Source: Subtercola vilae
Lineage (GTDB): Bacteria; Actinomycetota; Actinomycetes; Actinomycetales; Microbacteriaceae
DNA: 64,000 bases
Direction: 5' to 3'
Assembly: GCF_004923255.1 (NCBI RefSeq)
Contig: NZ_QYRT01000011.1
Location: 40,978-104,977, forward strand
Each line of letters opens with the position of its first letter. The first letter of the stretch is position 1. The position numbers and the translations under genes are program-made. Shown piece by piece: positions 19,248-33,471 of this stretch. Under the pieces are notes generated by a model. It saw only the letters and a program-made list of their open reading frames with translations, was not told where the DNA came from and made no database searches.

Positions 19248-20602
19248 GCAACCCGAGTTATCTCATAGTCGGGGCCACGCTTGTCTCCGGCGAGCGTACT
19301 GATCTTCTGGTTCAGGATGCCCGGCTCACCCCCGTCGCCCCGAACACGTCGAACAGCAACACGGCGGGCGCCATCCGCATCGACGCTGAGGGCCTCGTGG
19401 CGCTGCCCGGCCTCGTCGACCTGCACACCCACCTTCGCGAACCCGGATTCGAGCAGAGCGAGACCGTGCTGACCGGTTCGCGCGCCGCCGCAGCCGGCGG
19501 TTTCACGAGCGTCTTCGCCATGGCGAACACCATGCCGGTCTCCGACACCGCCGGCGTCGTCGAGCAGGTCATGGCCCTGGGCGACGACGCGGGGTTCGCC
19601 ACCGTTCGGCCCATCGGGGCTGTCACCGTGGGCCTCGCCGGCGAACGACTGAGCGAGATCGGTGCGATGGCACACTCGCGCGCCCAGGTTCGGGTCTTCT
19701 CCGACGATGGCAAGTGCATCCACGACTCGTTGCTGATGCGCCGCGCCCTCGAATACGTGAAGACGTTCGACGGTGTGGTCGCGCAGCACGCCCAAGACCC
19801 GCGCCTCACCGAGAACGCGCAGATGAACGAGGGTGCGCTCTCGAGCGAGCTCGGGCTGAAGGGTTGGCCCGCCGTGGCCGAGGAGTCGATCATCGCCCGC
19901 GACGTGCTGCTCGCCGAACACGTGGGCGCACGCCTGCACGTGTGTCATGTCTCGACGGCCGGCTCGGTCGAGGTCATCCGGTGGGCCAAGAGCCGCGGCA
20001 TCGTCGTGACGGCCGAGGCCACTCCGCACCACCTGCTGCTCACCGAAGATCTCGTGCGAAGCTACGACGCGCGCTACAAGGTGAACCCGCCGCTGCGACG
20101 CGACGAAGACGTCGAGGCGCTGCGGGCGGGCCTCGCCGACGGCACGATCGACATCATCGCCACCGACCACGCCCCGCACCCGACCGAGTCGAAGGAGTCG
20201 GAGTGGGATGCCGCGTCGTTCGGCATGGTGGGTCTCGAGTCGGCTCTCTCGGTGGCTCAGACTGCCCTGGTCGACACGGGCCTGCTGCAGTGGGCCGACA
20301 TCGCCCGCGTGCTCTCGCAGAAACCGGCCGAGATCGGCCGCCTGGCAGACCACTCGCATGCATTCGAACCCGGTGCCCCGGCGAACTTCACCCTCTACGA
20401 CCCGTCGAGCTCGAGCACATTCGACCTCGACCGGCTCGCTGGTAAGAGCACGAATTCGCCCTACCTCGGGCTGACGCTCCCCGGCCGGGTTCAGTACACC
20501 TTCCACCACGGCTACCCTACGGTTCTCGGCGGCACCGTTGTTGACAGCACGACCGTCGCGGCCAGCGCCGCGGCCTGGAAAGCAGGCAGAACCCATGGAT
20601 AG
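19244..20602 (+). CDS. pyrC: Dihydroorotase
   Basis: Closes carbamoyl-aspartate to dihydroorotate. The 452-residue amidohydrolase has metal ligands H61 and H63 in [23 protein letters not shown] and the late [12 protein letters not shown] motif provide further metal and substrate contacts. This is the long class I dihydroorotase of pyr operons. The GTG start overlaps pyrB by 4 nt. Its last 8 nt overlap the start of the next gene. Confidence 0.96.
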   Translation: MSNPSYLIVGATLVSGERTDLLVQDARLTPVAPNTSNSNTAGAIRIDAEGLVALPGLVDLHTHLREPGFEQSETVLTGSRAAAAGGFTSVFAMANTMPVSDTAGVVEQVMALGDDAGFATVRPIGAVTVGLAGERLSEIGAMAHSRAQVRVFSDDGKCIHDSLLMRRALEYVKTFDGVVAQHAQDPRLTENAQMNEGALSSELGLKGWPAVAEESIIARDVLLAEHVGARLHVCHVSTAGSVEVIRWAKSRGIVVTAEATPHHLLLTEDLVRSYDARYKVNPPLRRDEDVEALRAGLADGTIDIIATDHAPHPTESKESEWDAASFGMVGLESALSVAQTALVDTGLLQWADIARVLSQKPAEIGRLADHSHAFEPGAPANFTLYDPSSSSTFDLDRLAGKSTNSPYLGLTLPGRVQYTFHHGYPTVLGGTVVDSTTVAASAAAWKAGRTHG

Positions 20603-21140
20603 ACTCGGCCCCGCCCTCATCGTTCTCGCCATTCTGCTTCTGTTGTACGCGGGCATGGCGCTCGGCTGGCGTGCCCGCAAGCGCCGCCAGGCCGGGTACA
20701 GCGCCGCGCCCGAGACGCCTCAGGATGCTGGGCAGCTGCTGCTCGAAGCCCCCATGCTCTACGTGGCGACGACCCCCGCGAACCAGCCGCTCGAACGCCT
20801 CACCATCCCGGGCCTCGCCTTTCGCGCCCGCGGAACGTTCATCGTCTGGGAGAAGGGCATCACCCTCTCGCTCGACGGCGAACGCGACGTGTTCGTACCT
20901 CTCGCGCGCATCCGTTCGATCGGCACCTCGACGTACACGATCGACCGCGTGGTCGAGTCCGGCGGCCTTGTGCGCCTCGACTGGATTTCAGAGATCACAA
21001 CGACAGGCGACGCCACCACCGCCGATGTCGAATCGTACGCCCGCATTCTCGACTCAGGCGACAGCATCCGCGTGCTCAGCACCGTGCAGTCGCTTCTTCA
21101 GAAACCTCAACTCCCGATGCAGGAAGGCTCGATCGCGTGA
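20595..21140 (+). CDS. Membrane-anchored PH-like protein of the pyr operon
   Basis: A 181-residue protein with one N-terminal transmembrane helix ([19 protein letters not shown]) followed by a basic stop-transfer stretch. A soluble beta-rich domain ([36 protein letters not shown]) looks like a PH-type fold. A gene of this kind between pyrC and carA is common in actinobacterial pyr operons. Its function is not established, although the position suggests a link to pyrimidine supply or membrane-side regulation. It overlaps pyrC by 8 nt and carA by 4 nt. Confidence 0.82.
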   Translation: MDRLGPALIVLAILLLLYAGMALGWRARKRRQAGYSAAPETPQDAGQLLLEAPMLYVATTPANQPLERLTIPGLAFRARGTFIVWEKGITLSLDGERDVFVPLARIRSIGTSTYTIDRVVESGGLVRLDWISEITTTGDATTADVESYARILDSGDSIRVLSTVQSLLQKPQLPMQEGSIA

Positions 21141-22305
21141 TCGTAACTGAACCCGCCGTATTCGTTCTCGAAGACGGCCACCGCTACGTCGGCAAGGCGT
21201 ATGGCGCCCGTGGCCGCACGTTCGGCGAGGCCGTCTTCGCCACTGGAATGACCGGCTACCAAGAGACCCTCACCGACCCGTCGTACGCCGGCCAGATCGT
21301 CATGATGACGGCCCCGCACATCGGCAATACCGGTACGAACGACGAAGACCTCGAGTCGGCCAAGATCTGGGTGGCGGGCTTCGTCGTTCGCGACCCCTCG
21401 CGCGTCGTCTCGAACCACCGTGCCATCCGTTCGCTCGACGACGACCTGGTTGAGGGCGAGGTCGTGGGCATCAGCGGCATCGACACGCGGGCCGTGACCC
21501 GTCACATCCGCTCGGCCGGGGCCATGCGCGCCGGCATCTTCTCCGGTGCTGACTTCGCTCTGTCACCGGATGCCCAGCTCGACCTCGTGCGCCAGGGAGC
21601 CGAGATGACCGGCCTGAACCTCTCGAGCACCGTCTCGACGGCCGTGCGGTACACCGTTCCCGCCGTGGGCGAGCGCATCGGATCTGTGGCCGTGCTCGAC
21701 CTCGGCGTGAAGAAGTCGACCCTCAACTATCTCGCCGACCGCGGATTCGACGTCGAGGTGCTGCCCGAGTCGTCGACCACCGCCGAGGTGCTCGCCCTCG
21801 AGCCGAGCGCGCTGTTCTACTCGAACGGGCCCGGCGACCCGGAGGCATCCGAAGGCCATGTTCAGGTTCTGCAAGACGTTCTGCGCGCCGGGGTGCCGTA
21901 CTTCGGCATCTGCTTCGGCAACCAGCTGCTCGGCCGCGCGCTCGGCTTCGGCACCTACAAGCTGCCGTTCGGCCACCGCGGCATCAACCAGCCCGTGCTC
22001 GACCGCACGACCGGCCGCGTGGAGATCACCAGCCAGAACCACGGTTTCGCCGTCGATGCGCCGCGCGAGGGCGTCACCGAGTCGCCCGCCGGTTTCGGCC
22101 GGGTCGAGGTGAGCCATGTGAGTCTGAACGATGACGTGGTGGAGGGCATCCGGTGCCTCGACATCAATGCGTTCTCGGTTCAGTACCACCCCGAGGCGGC
22201 CGCGGGGCCGCACGACTCGATGTACCTGTTCGACCGTTTTCGCGAAATGGTGCTGACGGGCAGACTCGATATTTCAACCGCAACTCTCGAAACGGAAAGC
22301 AAGTA

Positions 22306-22306
<1 letters not shown>
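21137..22306 (+). CDS. carA: Carbamoyl-phosphate synthase, small (glutaminase) subunit
   Basis: Hydrolyses glutamine and channels ammonia to CarB for carbamoyl phosphate synthesis. The 389-residue protein has the N-terminal CarA domain ([20 protein letters not shown]). Its class I amidotransferase domain carries the catalytic triad C259 (in [10 protein letters not shown]), H351 and E353 (in QYHPEA). The GTG start overlaps the previous stop by 4 nt, and its TAA shares 1 nt with the carB ATG. Confidence 0.97.
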
Positions 22307-25640
<3,334 letters not shown>

Positions 25641-25644
<4 letters not shown>

Positions 25645-26621
25645 CCACTCCCGTTCCGTTCGGTGAGCGGCTTGCGATCACGTTCGCGACGCTCGGGCAG
25701 CTCTGTGTGGGCATCGATCCGCACGACTACCTGCTCGACGCGTGGGAGCTGCCCCGAACGGCCGCGGGGGTTCGTGAGTTCGGGCTCCGCGTGGTGGATG
25801 CCGCCGCGGGCCGCGTGGGCATCGTCAAGCCGCAGGTGGCCTTCTTCGAACTGTTCGGCTCGGCCGGGGTGGCGGCGCTCGAAGAGGTCATGGCCGCGGC
25901 CCGCGCGGCCGGCCTGCTGGTGATCGCCGACGCCAAACGCGGAGATATCGGCACCAGCGCCGAAGCCTACGGGCGCGCGTGGCTCCAACCGGGGTCACCG
26001 CTCGAGGCCGACGCCGTGACGCTGACGGCGTACGCCGGTGTCGGCTCGCTGCAGGCCGTGTTCGACCTGGCCGAGAGTACGGGCAAGGGTGCGTTCGTGC
26101 TGAGCGCCACGTCGAACCCCGAGTCGTTCACGCTGCAGTCAGCGCGTACGGTCGGGGCGCCGACGATATCAGGAGCGACGTCGACACCGGCCGCGACGGC
26201 TGCGACGTCGACACCGGCTGCGAAGGCAGCAGCGGCAGCAGCTGACTACTCCGTTGCCGGGCTGGTTGCGCACGACGTGAGCACACACAACCGCGCGCGG
26301 TCGGGCGGCGGCTCGCACCTCGGTAACATCGGTCTGGTGCTAGGTGCGACAAAAAATCTTCTCGACTACTCGATCGACCGCGACGCCCTCGCGGCCAACC
26401 CGATGACCCCGGTGCTTGCACCCGGGTTCGGTTTTCAGGGTGCGCGCTTCAGTGACGTGCACTCGGTGTTCGGGCCGCTGACGCCCGGCACGGTGGTGGC
26501 CGTCTCGCGTTCGGTGCTCGCCGCAGGTTCAGCCAGTGGCTCGGGTACCGCCGGCATGGCCGACGCGATCACCCGGCAGAGCGGCGAACTCGCCGACGCG
26601 CTGGCCGGAGCCCGTTCGTGA
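25641..26621 (+). CDS. pyrF: Orotidine 5'-phosphate decarboxylase, type 2
   Basis: Decarboxylates OMP to UMP. The catalytic motif is DAKRGDIG with D97, K99 and D102, which identifies the longer type 2 family found in mycobacteria. The VGIDPH start and the late [12 protein letters not shown] motif agree. The 326 residues exceed the usual 280 or so. An Ala-Thr-Pro-rich stretch, about residues 170-205, contains a near-duplicated ATSTPAA unit. The GTG start overlaps carB by 4 nt, and the TGA overlaps the mIHF-gmk gene by 4 nt. Confidence 0.94.
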
Positions 26622-27520
26622 AGCCCCCCGAGGTCGACCGCGTCGCGGCGTCACGGGCAGCCGTTGCCGCCCGCCGAGCGCGGGCAAGCGTGAAGAACGC
26701 CGTTGTCTCCGGTGAACGGAGCGCGAGCAGCGTCGTGACCGTGGGGCTCGCCGACAAAGACACGCCCGAAGCGGGGTTGCGGGTACGAGAGCTGCTGTTG
26801 TGCATCCCGGGCCTCGGGCCCGTTCGGGGCGACAAGGCACTCGAGAAACTCGCCATCTCGCCCTCGAAACGCATCGGCGGGCTCGGCCGGCACCAGCAGG
26901 TGAAGCTGCTCGACTACCTCGCTGTGCGCGCCCCGGGCACGGGGTATGCTCTGCCGCCGACGGAGGTGTCGACGAAGCTGGTCGTTCTGGCCGGCCCCAC
27001 CGCGGTGGGCAAGGGCACGGTGTCGACCTACATTCGCGAGAACTACCCCGACGTACAGCTGTCGGTGTCGGCCACCACTCGCGCGCCGCGGCCCGGCGAG
27101 GTCGACGGGGTGAGCTACTACTTCGTCACCGACGACGAGTTCGACCGCATGGTCGAGTCAGGCGAGTTTCTGGAGTGGGCTGTGGTGCACAACCAGTCCC
27201 GGTACGGTACGCCGCGAAGCCCCGTGCGGAGGGCGCTGCGCGAAGGCAAGAGCGTACTGCTGGAGATCGACATCCAGGGTGCACGGCAGGTACGGGCATC
27301 CATGCCTGAAGCGGTTCTGGTGTTTCTGCTGCCGCCCACGTGGGATGAGCTGGTGCGCCGGCTCATCGGGCGCGGCACAGAATCGCCCGAAGAACAGGCC
27401 CGCCGACTGGCCACCGCGAAGGTCGAACTCGCAGCCCAGGATGAGTTCGATTTTCGGGTCGTGAACAACAAAGTCGACGAGGCGGCCCGCGAGGTCGTAG
27501 ACTTGATGAATATTTCGTAG
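26618..27520 (+). CDS. gmk: mIHF-type nucleoid protein fused to guanylate kinase
   Basis: One 300-codon frame holds two proteins that are separate genes in mycobacteria. Residues 1 to about 105 match mycobacterial integration host factor, with AAVAARRARASVKNAV, a helix-hairpin-like LLLCIPGLGPVRGDKALEKL and the RIGGLGRHQQVKLLDYL end. From about 118 on it is guanylate kinase, which phosphorylates GMP to GDP. Its P-loop is GPTAVGKG at 126-133, followed by SATTRAPRPGEVDGVSYYFV and the lid region. There is no stop or frameshift between the halves. A GTG at codon 117 could be an internal start, but its spacing to the preceding GGAGG is poor. The gene overlaps pyrF by 4 nt. Confidence 0.9.
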   Translation: MKPPEVDRVAASRAAVAARRARASVKNAVVSGERSASSVVTVGLADKDTPEAGLRVRELLLCIPGLGPVRGDKALEKLAISPSKRIGGLGRHQQVKLLDYLAVRAPGTGYALPPTEVSTKLVVLAGPTAVGKGTVSTYIRENYPDVQLSVSATTRAPRPGEVDGVSYYFVTDDEFDRMVESGEFLEWAVVHNQSRYGTPRSPVRRALREGKSVLLEIDIQGARQVRASMPEAVLVFLLPPTWDELVRRLIGRGTESPEEQARRLATAKVELAAQDEFDFRVVNNKVDEAAREVVDLMNIS

Positions 27521-27580
27521 GCTGACGTTCGCCTCCCGTCTTTGCAATTCTCCCCCTATCCCGAACCAAGGAGCATCACC

Positions 27581-27847
27581 ATGCCAGCCAAGCCACTCGG
27601 CATCATCGACCCGCCCATCGACGAACTGCTGTCGAAAGTCGATTCGAAGTACGCCCTGGTCATCTTTGCCTCGAAGCGCGCGCGCCAGATCAACGACTAC
27701 TACGCCGACCTGCACGAAGGCAGCCTGTTCGACAATGTCGGCCCGCTGGTCGACTCCGGCATCGACGACAAGCCCCTGTCGATCGCCCTGCACGAGATCA
27801 ACGAAGACAAGCTCACGGTCAAGGCCAACGCGCCCATCCCTGAGTAG
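27581..27847 (+). CDS. rpoZ: DNA-directed RNA polymerase subunit omega
   Basis: Small subunit that helps fold and assemble the beta' subunit. The 88-residue protein has the conserved [19 protein letters not shown] helix and a C-terminal [15 protein letters not shown] segment. AAGGAG at 27568-27573 precedes ATG 27581. It lies 60 nt after gmk, matching the gmk-rpoZ-coaBC-metK-priA order seen across many Gram-positive bacteria. Confidence 0.96.
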   Translation: MPAKPLGIIDPPIDELLSKVDSKYALVIFASKRARQINDYYADLHEGSLFDNVGPLVDSGIDDKPLSIALHEINEDKLTVKANAPIPE

Positions 27848-27868
27848 CGTTTATATTTTCTTTCGTGG

Positions 27869-27905
27869 AGCCCGTCGCTTGGTTGTGGCGGGCTTCATCT
27901 TTTTC
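27869..27905 (+). terminator. Probable terminator after rpoZ
   Basis: AGCCCGTCGC pairs with GTGGCGGGCT around a 6-nt loop, with one G-U pair and one mismatch. TCATCTTTTT follows. The stem is weaker than the rpsD terminator, so termination may be partial. Confidence 0.55.
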
Positions 27906-27967
27906 ACCGCGGGGGCAACCCCATCCCGGCCGGGCCGTCGCCCCCGCCGATCTGCCAGAGTAGGTAC

Positions 27968-29257
27968 ATGAATATCGTCGTCGGCATCACCGGGGGCATC
28001 GCTGCGTACAAGGCGGTGAGCGTGATTCGCGGTTTTGTGCTGGCCGGTCACTCGGTTCAGGTCATCGCCACCGAGCACGCGCTGCGTTTCGTGGGCAAGC
28101 CGACGCTCGAAGCCATCTCGCGCAATACGGTTCACACCGACCTCTACGAGGGTGTCGCCGAGGTGCGGCACGTGGCGATCGGCCAGGCCGCCGACCTCAT
28201 CGTGATCGCACCGACCACGGCGAACAGCCTGGCCAAACTCGCGGCCGGCATTGCGGATGATCTGCTCGGCAACACCATACTGGCCAGTCGCGCGCCCATT
28301 CTTCTGGCCCCTGCCATGCACACCGAGATGTGGCAGAACCCGGCGACGGTCGCGAATGTCGCCACCCTCCGCTCGCGCGGGTTTCACTTCATCGGGCCTG
28401 ACAGCGGGCAGCTGACCGGCGCCGACTCGGGGCCGGGGCGGCTCTCGGAGCCCGACGCGATCGTGGCGGCGGGGCTCGCATTGGTGGCGACTGTCGTCGA
28501 CGGGCGCGAGCCGGCAGACGCCAGTTCTGCGGGTTCGGGTGTTGCCGCTGCGGGTTCCAGCCTCGCAGGCCTCCGCATCCTCATCTCGGCCGGCGGAACC
28601 CGCGAGCCCCTCGACCCCGTGCGCTTCATCGGCAACCGGTCAAGCGGCAAGCAGGGTGTCGCCCTCGCCGATGCTGCCATTGCAGAGGGGGCGCGGGTCA
28701 CGTTCGTCGGCGCCCACCTCGAAGTGCCACCACCGCGCGGAGCCGAACTGCACTCCGTCGAGACGGCCGAAGAACTGCGTGTCGAAATGCTGGCGCTCCA
28801 GGGCGGAGCCGACATCATCATCATGGCTGCCGCCGTGGCCGACTACCGCCCAAGCGAGGTGGCCGAAGGCAAAATCAAAAAAGACGTCGCGGGAGACGTG
28901 CTGACGCTCGAGCTGGTGAAGAACGCCGACATTCTTGCCGAGTTGTCGTCGCAGCGTGCTGACGACCAGGTGATCGTGGGCTTCGCCGCCGAGACCGCCG
29001 CCACGCGCGACGAACTGCTCGAACTCGGTCAGGCCAAGATCGCGCGCAAGGGCTGCGACTATCTTGTCCTCAACAGGGTGGGCTGGAGCGAAGGTTTCAC
29101 CACAGACCACAACACGGTCGTTCTGCTCGATCGCACCGGGCATATAGTGATCGAGGCCGCGGGCAGCAAGCTGTCAGTGGCCCACAGCATACTCAGTGCG
29201 TTGGCTGTTCCCAGCCGCACGCACGCGCACCCGAACCACCAGGAGAAGAATGTCTAA
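27968..29257 (+). CDS. coaBC: Bifunctional phosphopantothenoylcysteine decarboxylase / phosphopantothenate-cysteine ligase
   Basis: Carries out two successive steps of coenzyme A synthesis. The 429 residues contain the FMN-dependent CoaC domain at the N-terminus, with [35 protein letters not shown] and the PAMHTEMW motif. The CoaB ligase domain begins near residue 195 and contains [20 protein letters not shown] and the KIKKD lysine motif. A Gly-Ala-Ser linker joins the two. The last 8 nt overlap metK. Confidence 0.96.
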   Translation: MNIVVGITGGIAAYKAVSVIRGFVLAGHSVQVIATEHALRFVGKPTLEAISRNTVHTDLYEGVAEVRHVAIGQAADLIVIAPTTANSLAKLAAGIADDLLGNTILASRAPILLAPAMHTEMWQNPATVANVATLRSRGFHFIGPDSGQLTGADSGPGRLSEPDAIVAAGLALVATVVDGREPADASSAGSGVAAAGSSLAGLRILISAGGTREPLDPVRFIGNRSSGKQGVALADAAIAEGARVTFVGAHLEVPPPRGAELHSVETAEELRVEMLALQGGADIIIMAAAVADYRPSEVAEGKIKKDVAGDVLTLELVKNADILAELSSQRADDQVIVGFAAETAATRDELLELGQAKIARKGCDYLVLNRVGWSEGFTTDHNTVVLLDRTGHIVIEAAGSKLSVAHSILSALAVPSRTHAHPNHQEKNV

Positions 29258-30452
29258 ACTTCGTCTTTTCACCTCAGAATCGGTCACCGAAGGCCACCCA
29301 GACAAGATCTGCGACCAGATCTCCGACAGCATCCTCGACGCGTTGCTCGAGGTCGACCCGGCGAGCCGGGTCGCCGTCGAGACCATGGTCACCACCGGGC
29401 TCGTGCACGTCGCCGGTGAGGTAACGACGAAGGGGTACGTCGACATCCCCACCATCGTTCGCGACCGCGTGAACGCCATCGGCTACACGTCCTCCGACAT
29501 CGGGTTCGACGGCAGCAGCTGTGGTGTTTCCGTCTCCATCGGGGCCCAGTCACCCGACATCGCGCAGGGCGTGAACAACGCGTGGGAGACCCGGCAGACG
29601 GCCGACGGCGGCGACGGCGACCCGCTCGACCGCCAGGGCGCGGGCGACCAGGGCATCATGTTCGGCTTCGCCACCACCGAGACCCCCCAGCTCATGCCGA
29701 TTCCCATCTGGCTCGCGCATCGGCTCAGCGAGAAGCTCGCCGAGGTGCGAAAGACCGGCCAGCTCGAGTACCTCCGCCCCGACGGCAAGACGCAGGTCAC
29801 CATCGGCTACGAGGGCCACATCCCGCGCACGGTCGAAACTGTCGTGCTGTCGACCCAGCACACGCCGCGGGTGTCGACCGAACAGTTGCAGCGCGATGTC
29901 GCCGAGCTGATCATCCGGCCCGTGCTCGCCGACGCCCCGCTTGACGTGTCGGGCGCTCAGCTGCTCATCAACCCCACCGGTCGGTTCGAGATCGGCGGCC
30001 CCCAGGGCGACGCCGGGGTCACCGGCCGCAAGATCATCGTCGACACCTACGGCGGCGCGAGCCGTCATGGCGGCGGCGCCTTCAGCGGCAAAGACCCGTC
30101 GAAGGTCGACCGTTCTGCCGCATACGCCATGCGCTGGGTGGCAAAGAACGCCGTCGCGGCCGGTTTCGCCGACAAGCTCGAGATTCAGGTGGCGTACGCC
30201 ATCGGCAAGTCGGCTCCGGTCGGTCTCTACGTCGAGACATTCGGCACGGGCCACCTGCCCGACGACGACATCATCGCGGCCATCGGCGAGGTGTTCGACC
30301 TGCGGCCGGCCGCCATCATCCGCGACCTCGACCTGCTGCGGCCCATCTACGCGCAGACCTCGACGTACGGTCACTTCGGGCGCGAGCTGCCCGACTTCAC
30401 GTGGGAGCGTCTCGACCGCGTCGAAGCCCTGCAGGTCGCCGCGAAGTTGTGA
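29250..30452 (+). CDS. metK: S-adenosylmethionine synthetase
   Basis: Forms S-adenosylmethionine from methionine and ATP. The 400 residues are typical. Signatures are [20 protein letters not shown] at the N-terminus, [16 protein letters not shown] in the middle, and [19 protein letters not shown] near the C-terminus. AGGAGA at 29241-29246 precedes ATG 29250. The gene starts inside the last codons of coaBC, and its TGA overlaps the priA GTG by 3 nt. Confidence 0.98.
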   Translation: MSKLRLFTSESVTEGHPDKICDQISDSILDALLEVDPASRVAVETMVTTGLVHVAGEVTTKGYVDIPTIVRDRVNAIGYTSSDIGFDGSSCGVSVSIGAQSPDIAQGVNNAWETRQTADGGDGDPLDRQGAGDQGIMFGFATTETPQLMPIPIWLAHRLSEKLAEVRKTGQLEYLRPDGKTQVTIGYEGHIPRTVETVVLSTQHTPRVSTEQLQRDVAELIIRPVLADAPLDVSGAQLLINPTGRFEIGGPQGDAGVTGRKIIVDTYGGASRHGGGAFSGKDPSKVDRSAAYAMRWVAKNAVAAGFADKLEIQVAYAIGKSAPVGLYVETFGTGHLPDDDIIAAIGEVFDLRPAAIIRDLDLLRPIYAQTSTYGHFGRELPDFTWERLDRVEALQVAAKL

Positions 30453-32515
30453 GTGACGGCGGCATCACCCTCATCGCCCGGGTGATGCTCGAATCGCTGC
30501 TGCCCCAGCTCGACCGGTTGTTCGACTACCGGATCCCCGAGCGTCTGGCACCGGATGCCCGGCCGGGCGTTCGGGTCAAAGTACCCCTCCGTTCCGCCGG
30601 CCGCATGACCTCGGGCTACATCGTCGAGGTCACGGCGCACGCCGACTTCAGCGGAACCCTCAGCGAGCTCGAAGAGGTCGTCTCCGCGGTGCCCGTGCTC
30701 ACCCCCGAGGTGTGGGCGCTCGCCCGCAGTGTGGCCGACCGTGCCGCCGGCAACGCGAGCGACGTGGTGCGGCTCGCGGTTCCGCCGCGACAGGTTCGGG
30801 TCGAGAAGGCGTTCGTGGCGCGTCGGGCGAAGGCCGCGGAGGCGGCTGCTACTGCGGCGGTTGTTGCTGCTGCTGGAAACACAGAGTCGCCCGAAAGCGC
30901 AGATCCCTCTGGAGACACTCCCAACCGCACCCCCATCGCGGGCTACGGCGACAACGTGATCGAGACCGCGCTGTACCGCCGGGCGCGTCTGTCGATCACC
31001 GCGATACCGACCGTGCGGCAGACCTCGGCCGGCGAATGGGTGGGCGCCTGGGCCGAGACCATGGCAGCCATGGCTGCGTTCACCCTCGGGCTCGGCCGGT
31101 CATCCATTCTCGTCGTTCCCGACTACCGCGACCAAGACCAGCTCGAGACGGCCCTCCGCGCCCACGTCGACGACGCCGACATCGCCCGGCTCGATGCCCG
31201 CCAGACCAACCCCGAACGCTACGCCCACTTTCTGTCGTGCCTCGAAGAGCGGCCACGCATCATCATCGGCAACCGCTCTGTTGTGTACGCGCCGGCGTTC
31301 GAGCTCGGGCTCATCGCACTGTGGGACGACGGCGACCCCCTGCACGACGAACCCCTCAGTCCGTACGTCTCGTCGCGCGATGTCGCTCTCATCCGCCAGG
31401 CGCAGTCGGGCTCGGCGCTCGCATTCGTGTCGCACTCGCGCAGCAGCGAGGTGCAGCGACTCGTCGAACTCGGCTTCGTCGACGACGTGCCACAGAACCC
31501 GAAGTTCCTGCCGAACGTCATCCCCACCTCGGCGCAGGTGTCTGGCGACGCGTTCGCCCAGTCGGCGCGCATCCCATCGTCTGCGTGGATGGCCGCCCGC
31601 AAAGCGCTCGAGACGGGCCCCGTGCTGATTCAGGTCGCCCGCCCCGGGTACGCCCCGGTTCTGGCCTGCGCGAGCTGTACCAACCCGGCGCACTGCCTGG
31701 TCTGCGACGGGCCGCTGCGCACACAGTCGAAGAACTCGCCTCCCTCCTGCGTCTTGTGCGGCGCCATCGCCGCCCAGTGGCAGTGTCGGCACTGTGAGGG
31801 CACCACGTTTCGGCTCATCGGCCAGGGCAGCGCACGAACCGCCGAAGAACTGGGCCGTGCGTTTCCGGCCACCCGCATCATCGTCTCCGACGGTACCCGC
31901 TCGCTCACCGATGTCTCAGAAGCCCCCGCACTCGTCATCGCCACCCGCGGGGCCGAGCCCGTCGCAGCCGGCGGCTACCATGCAGTTCTGCTTCTCGACG
32001 GCGAACGGATGCTCGCCCGCGAGTCGCTCACCGTCGCCGAAGACTGCCTGCGGTGGTGGTCGAACGCCATCGCCCTTGCCGCTCCGCGAGCTCCCGCCAT
32101 CATCGTGGGCGTGGGCGGAGAACTCGCCCGCACCCTCGTCACCTGGCAGCAGAACCGCTTCGCCAGCGACGAGCTCGCCGACCGCCGCCGGCTGAGGTTT
32201 CCACCGGCCGTGCGCGTCGCCACAGTGAAGGGAACACCCGAGGCCGTGGCCGGCGCTGTGAAAGAACTCCACGATTCGGTTCACGGTGAAGATAGCGCGA
32301 AGATAGACGTGTTGGGCCCCGTACCCGACGAAGACGATTTCGTGCGATCCATCGTGCGGTTCGACTACTCGGTCGGCCAGGTCGTGGCCGCCACCCTTCG
32401 GGCTGCTGTCATCAGAAACGCCACCAGCAGGCGCAAAATACCCGGCCGCCCCGCCAACTTCCGCCCGCCACCCAGCCTGCGGGTTCGTTTCGACGACACG
32501 GAGATCCTCGATTGA
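30449..32515 (+). CDS. priA: PriA-like primosomal protein N', helicase motifs lost
   Basis: Homologue of replication-restart protein PriA, 688 residues. The N-terminal 3'-end-binding domain is recognisable ([23 protein letters not shown]). The zinc-binding cysteine cluster is intact ([17 protein letters not shown], then CVLCG and CRHC). Where a Walker A GxGKT should lie there is only [18 protein letters not shown], and the DEEH-type Walker B is replaced by WDDGDP. The protein is thus probably not an ATPase or helicase, as is already known for actinobacterial PriA. It may act as a structural loader. It overlaps metK and fmt. Confidence 0.93.
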   Translation: MSDGGITLIARVMLESLLPQLDRLFDYRIPERLAPDARPGVRVKVPLRSAGRMTSGYIVEVTAHADFSGTLSELEEVVSAVPVLTPEVWALARSVADRAAGNASDVVRLAVPPRQVRVEKAFVARRAKAAEAAATAAVVAAAGNTESPESADPSGDTPNRTPIAGYGDNVIETALYRRARLSITAIPTVRQTSAGEWVGAWAETMAAMAAFTLGLGRSSILVVPDYRDQDQLETALRAHVDDADIARLDARQTNPERYAHFLSCLEERPRIIIGNRSVVYAPAFELGLIALWDDGDPLHDEPLSPYVSSRDVALIRQAQSGSALAFVSHSRSSEVQRLVELGFVDDVPQNPKFLPNVIPTSAQVSGDAFAQSARIPSSAWMAARKALETGPVLIQVARPGYAPVLACASCTNPAHCLVCDGPLRTQSKNSPPSCVLCGAIAAQWQCRHCEGTTFRLIGQGSARTAEELGRAFPATRIIVSDGTRSLTDVSEAPALVIATRGAEPVAAGGYHAVLLLDGERMLARESLTVAEDCLRWWSNAIALAAPRAPAIIVGVGGELARTLVTWQQNRFASDELADRRRLRFPPAVRVATVKGTPEAVAGAVKELHDSVHGEDSAKIDVLGPVPDEDDFVRSIVRFDYSVGQVVAATLRAAVIRNATSRRKIPGRPANFRPPPSLRVRFDDTEILD

Positions 32516-33471
32516 AAATTGTCTTCGCCGGTACCCCGAGCGTGGCAGAACCCACGCTTCGCCGACTCGCCGCCGAGCACGAGATCGTCGCCGTCATCAC
32601 CCGGCTCGACGCGCCGCAGGGCCGCCGCCGCATTCTCACCCCGTCACCCATCGCTGATGTCGCCGTTTCGCTCGGCCTGCCCGTGATCAAAGCGAATCGC
32701 CTCGACGATGACGTCACCGCACAGATCGCCGCGCTCAAACCGGAGCTCGGGGTCATCGTGGCCTACGGCGGGTTCGTGCGCGAGCCGCTGCTGAGCATCC
32801 CGCGCCTCGGCTGGGTGAACCTGCACTTCTCCCTGCTGCCACGCTGGCGCGGTGCGGCGCCCGTGCAGCACGCCGTGATCGCGGGCGACGCGGTCACGGG
32901 TGCCGCCGTCTTCCAGCTGGTGCCGGCGATGGATGCTGGGGCCGTGTTCGGCACCATCACCCAGACCATCGGGGCGCACCAGACCGCGGGCAACCTCCTC
33001 ACCTCCCTCGCTGATGATGGCGCCGCGCTCACGGCTCGCGTGGTCGACGAACTCGCCAGCGGAGTTGCCGTGGCGCGCGAGCAGACGGGCGAGGCCACCC
33101 TGGCACCGAAGCTCTCGCTCGACGACGCCCGGCTGCACTGGAACGAGCCTTCGGCCCTCCTCTACCAACGTCTCCGCGGCGTCACGCCAGAACCCGGCGC
33201 GTTCACCTTCCTCAGCGGCCAGCGGTTCAAGATTCTCGAAGCCGAGCCCGCGCGTGATGCGGTGCAGCTGCCGCCGGGCGAGTTCGGGCTGCAGGGCGGG
33301 GCCGTCGTTGTGGGTACCGGCGATCATCCACTGCGGCTGCTGAGCGTACAGCCCGCCGGCAAGAAACCCATGCGGGCCGAGGACTGGTGGCGCGGGATCA
33401 GCAGTAGCGGCAACGGCAACGGCAGCGGCGACACGGAGAACGGCGAGACAGAGAAAGTGGTGGCAGAGTGA
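32512..33471 (+). CDS. fmt: Methionyl-tRNA formyltransferase
   Basis: Formylates initiator Met-tRNA using 10-formyltetrahydrofolate. The 319-residue protein starts [18 protein letters not shown]. It carries the folate and catalytic motif NLHFSLLPRWRGAAPVQHA and a C-terminal OB-like domain. The start is a TTG at 32512 overlapping the priA TGA by 4 nt, with GGAG a few bases upstream. No ATG or GTG gives the family N-terminus. A Gly-Asn-Ser tail (SSGNGNGSGDTENGETEK) is not part of the conserved fold. The stop overlaps rsmB by 4 nt. Confidence 0.96.
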   Translation: MKIVFAGTPSVAEPTLRRLAAEHEIVAVITRLDAPQGRRRILTPSPIADVAVSLGLPVIKANRLDDDVTAQIAALKPELGVIVAYGGFVREPLLSIPRLGWVNLHFSLLPRWRGAAPVQHAVIAGDAVTGAAVFQLVPAMDAGAVFGTITQTIGAHQTAGNLLTSLADDGAALTARVVDELASGVAVAREQTGEATLAPKLSLDDARLHWNEPSALLYQRLRGVTPEPGAFTFLSGQRFKILEAEPARDAVQLPPGEFGLQGGAVVVGTGDHPLRLLSVQPAGKKPMRAEDWWRGISSSGNGNGSGDTENGETEKVVAE

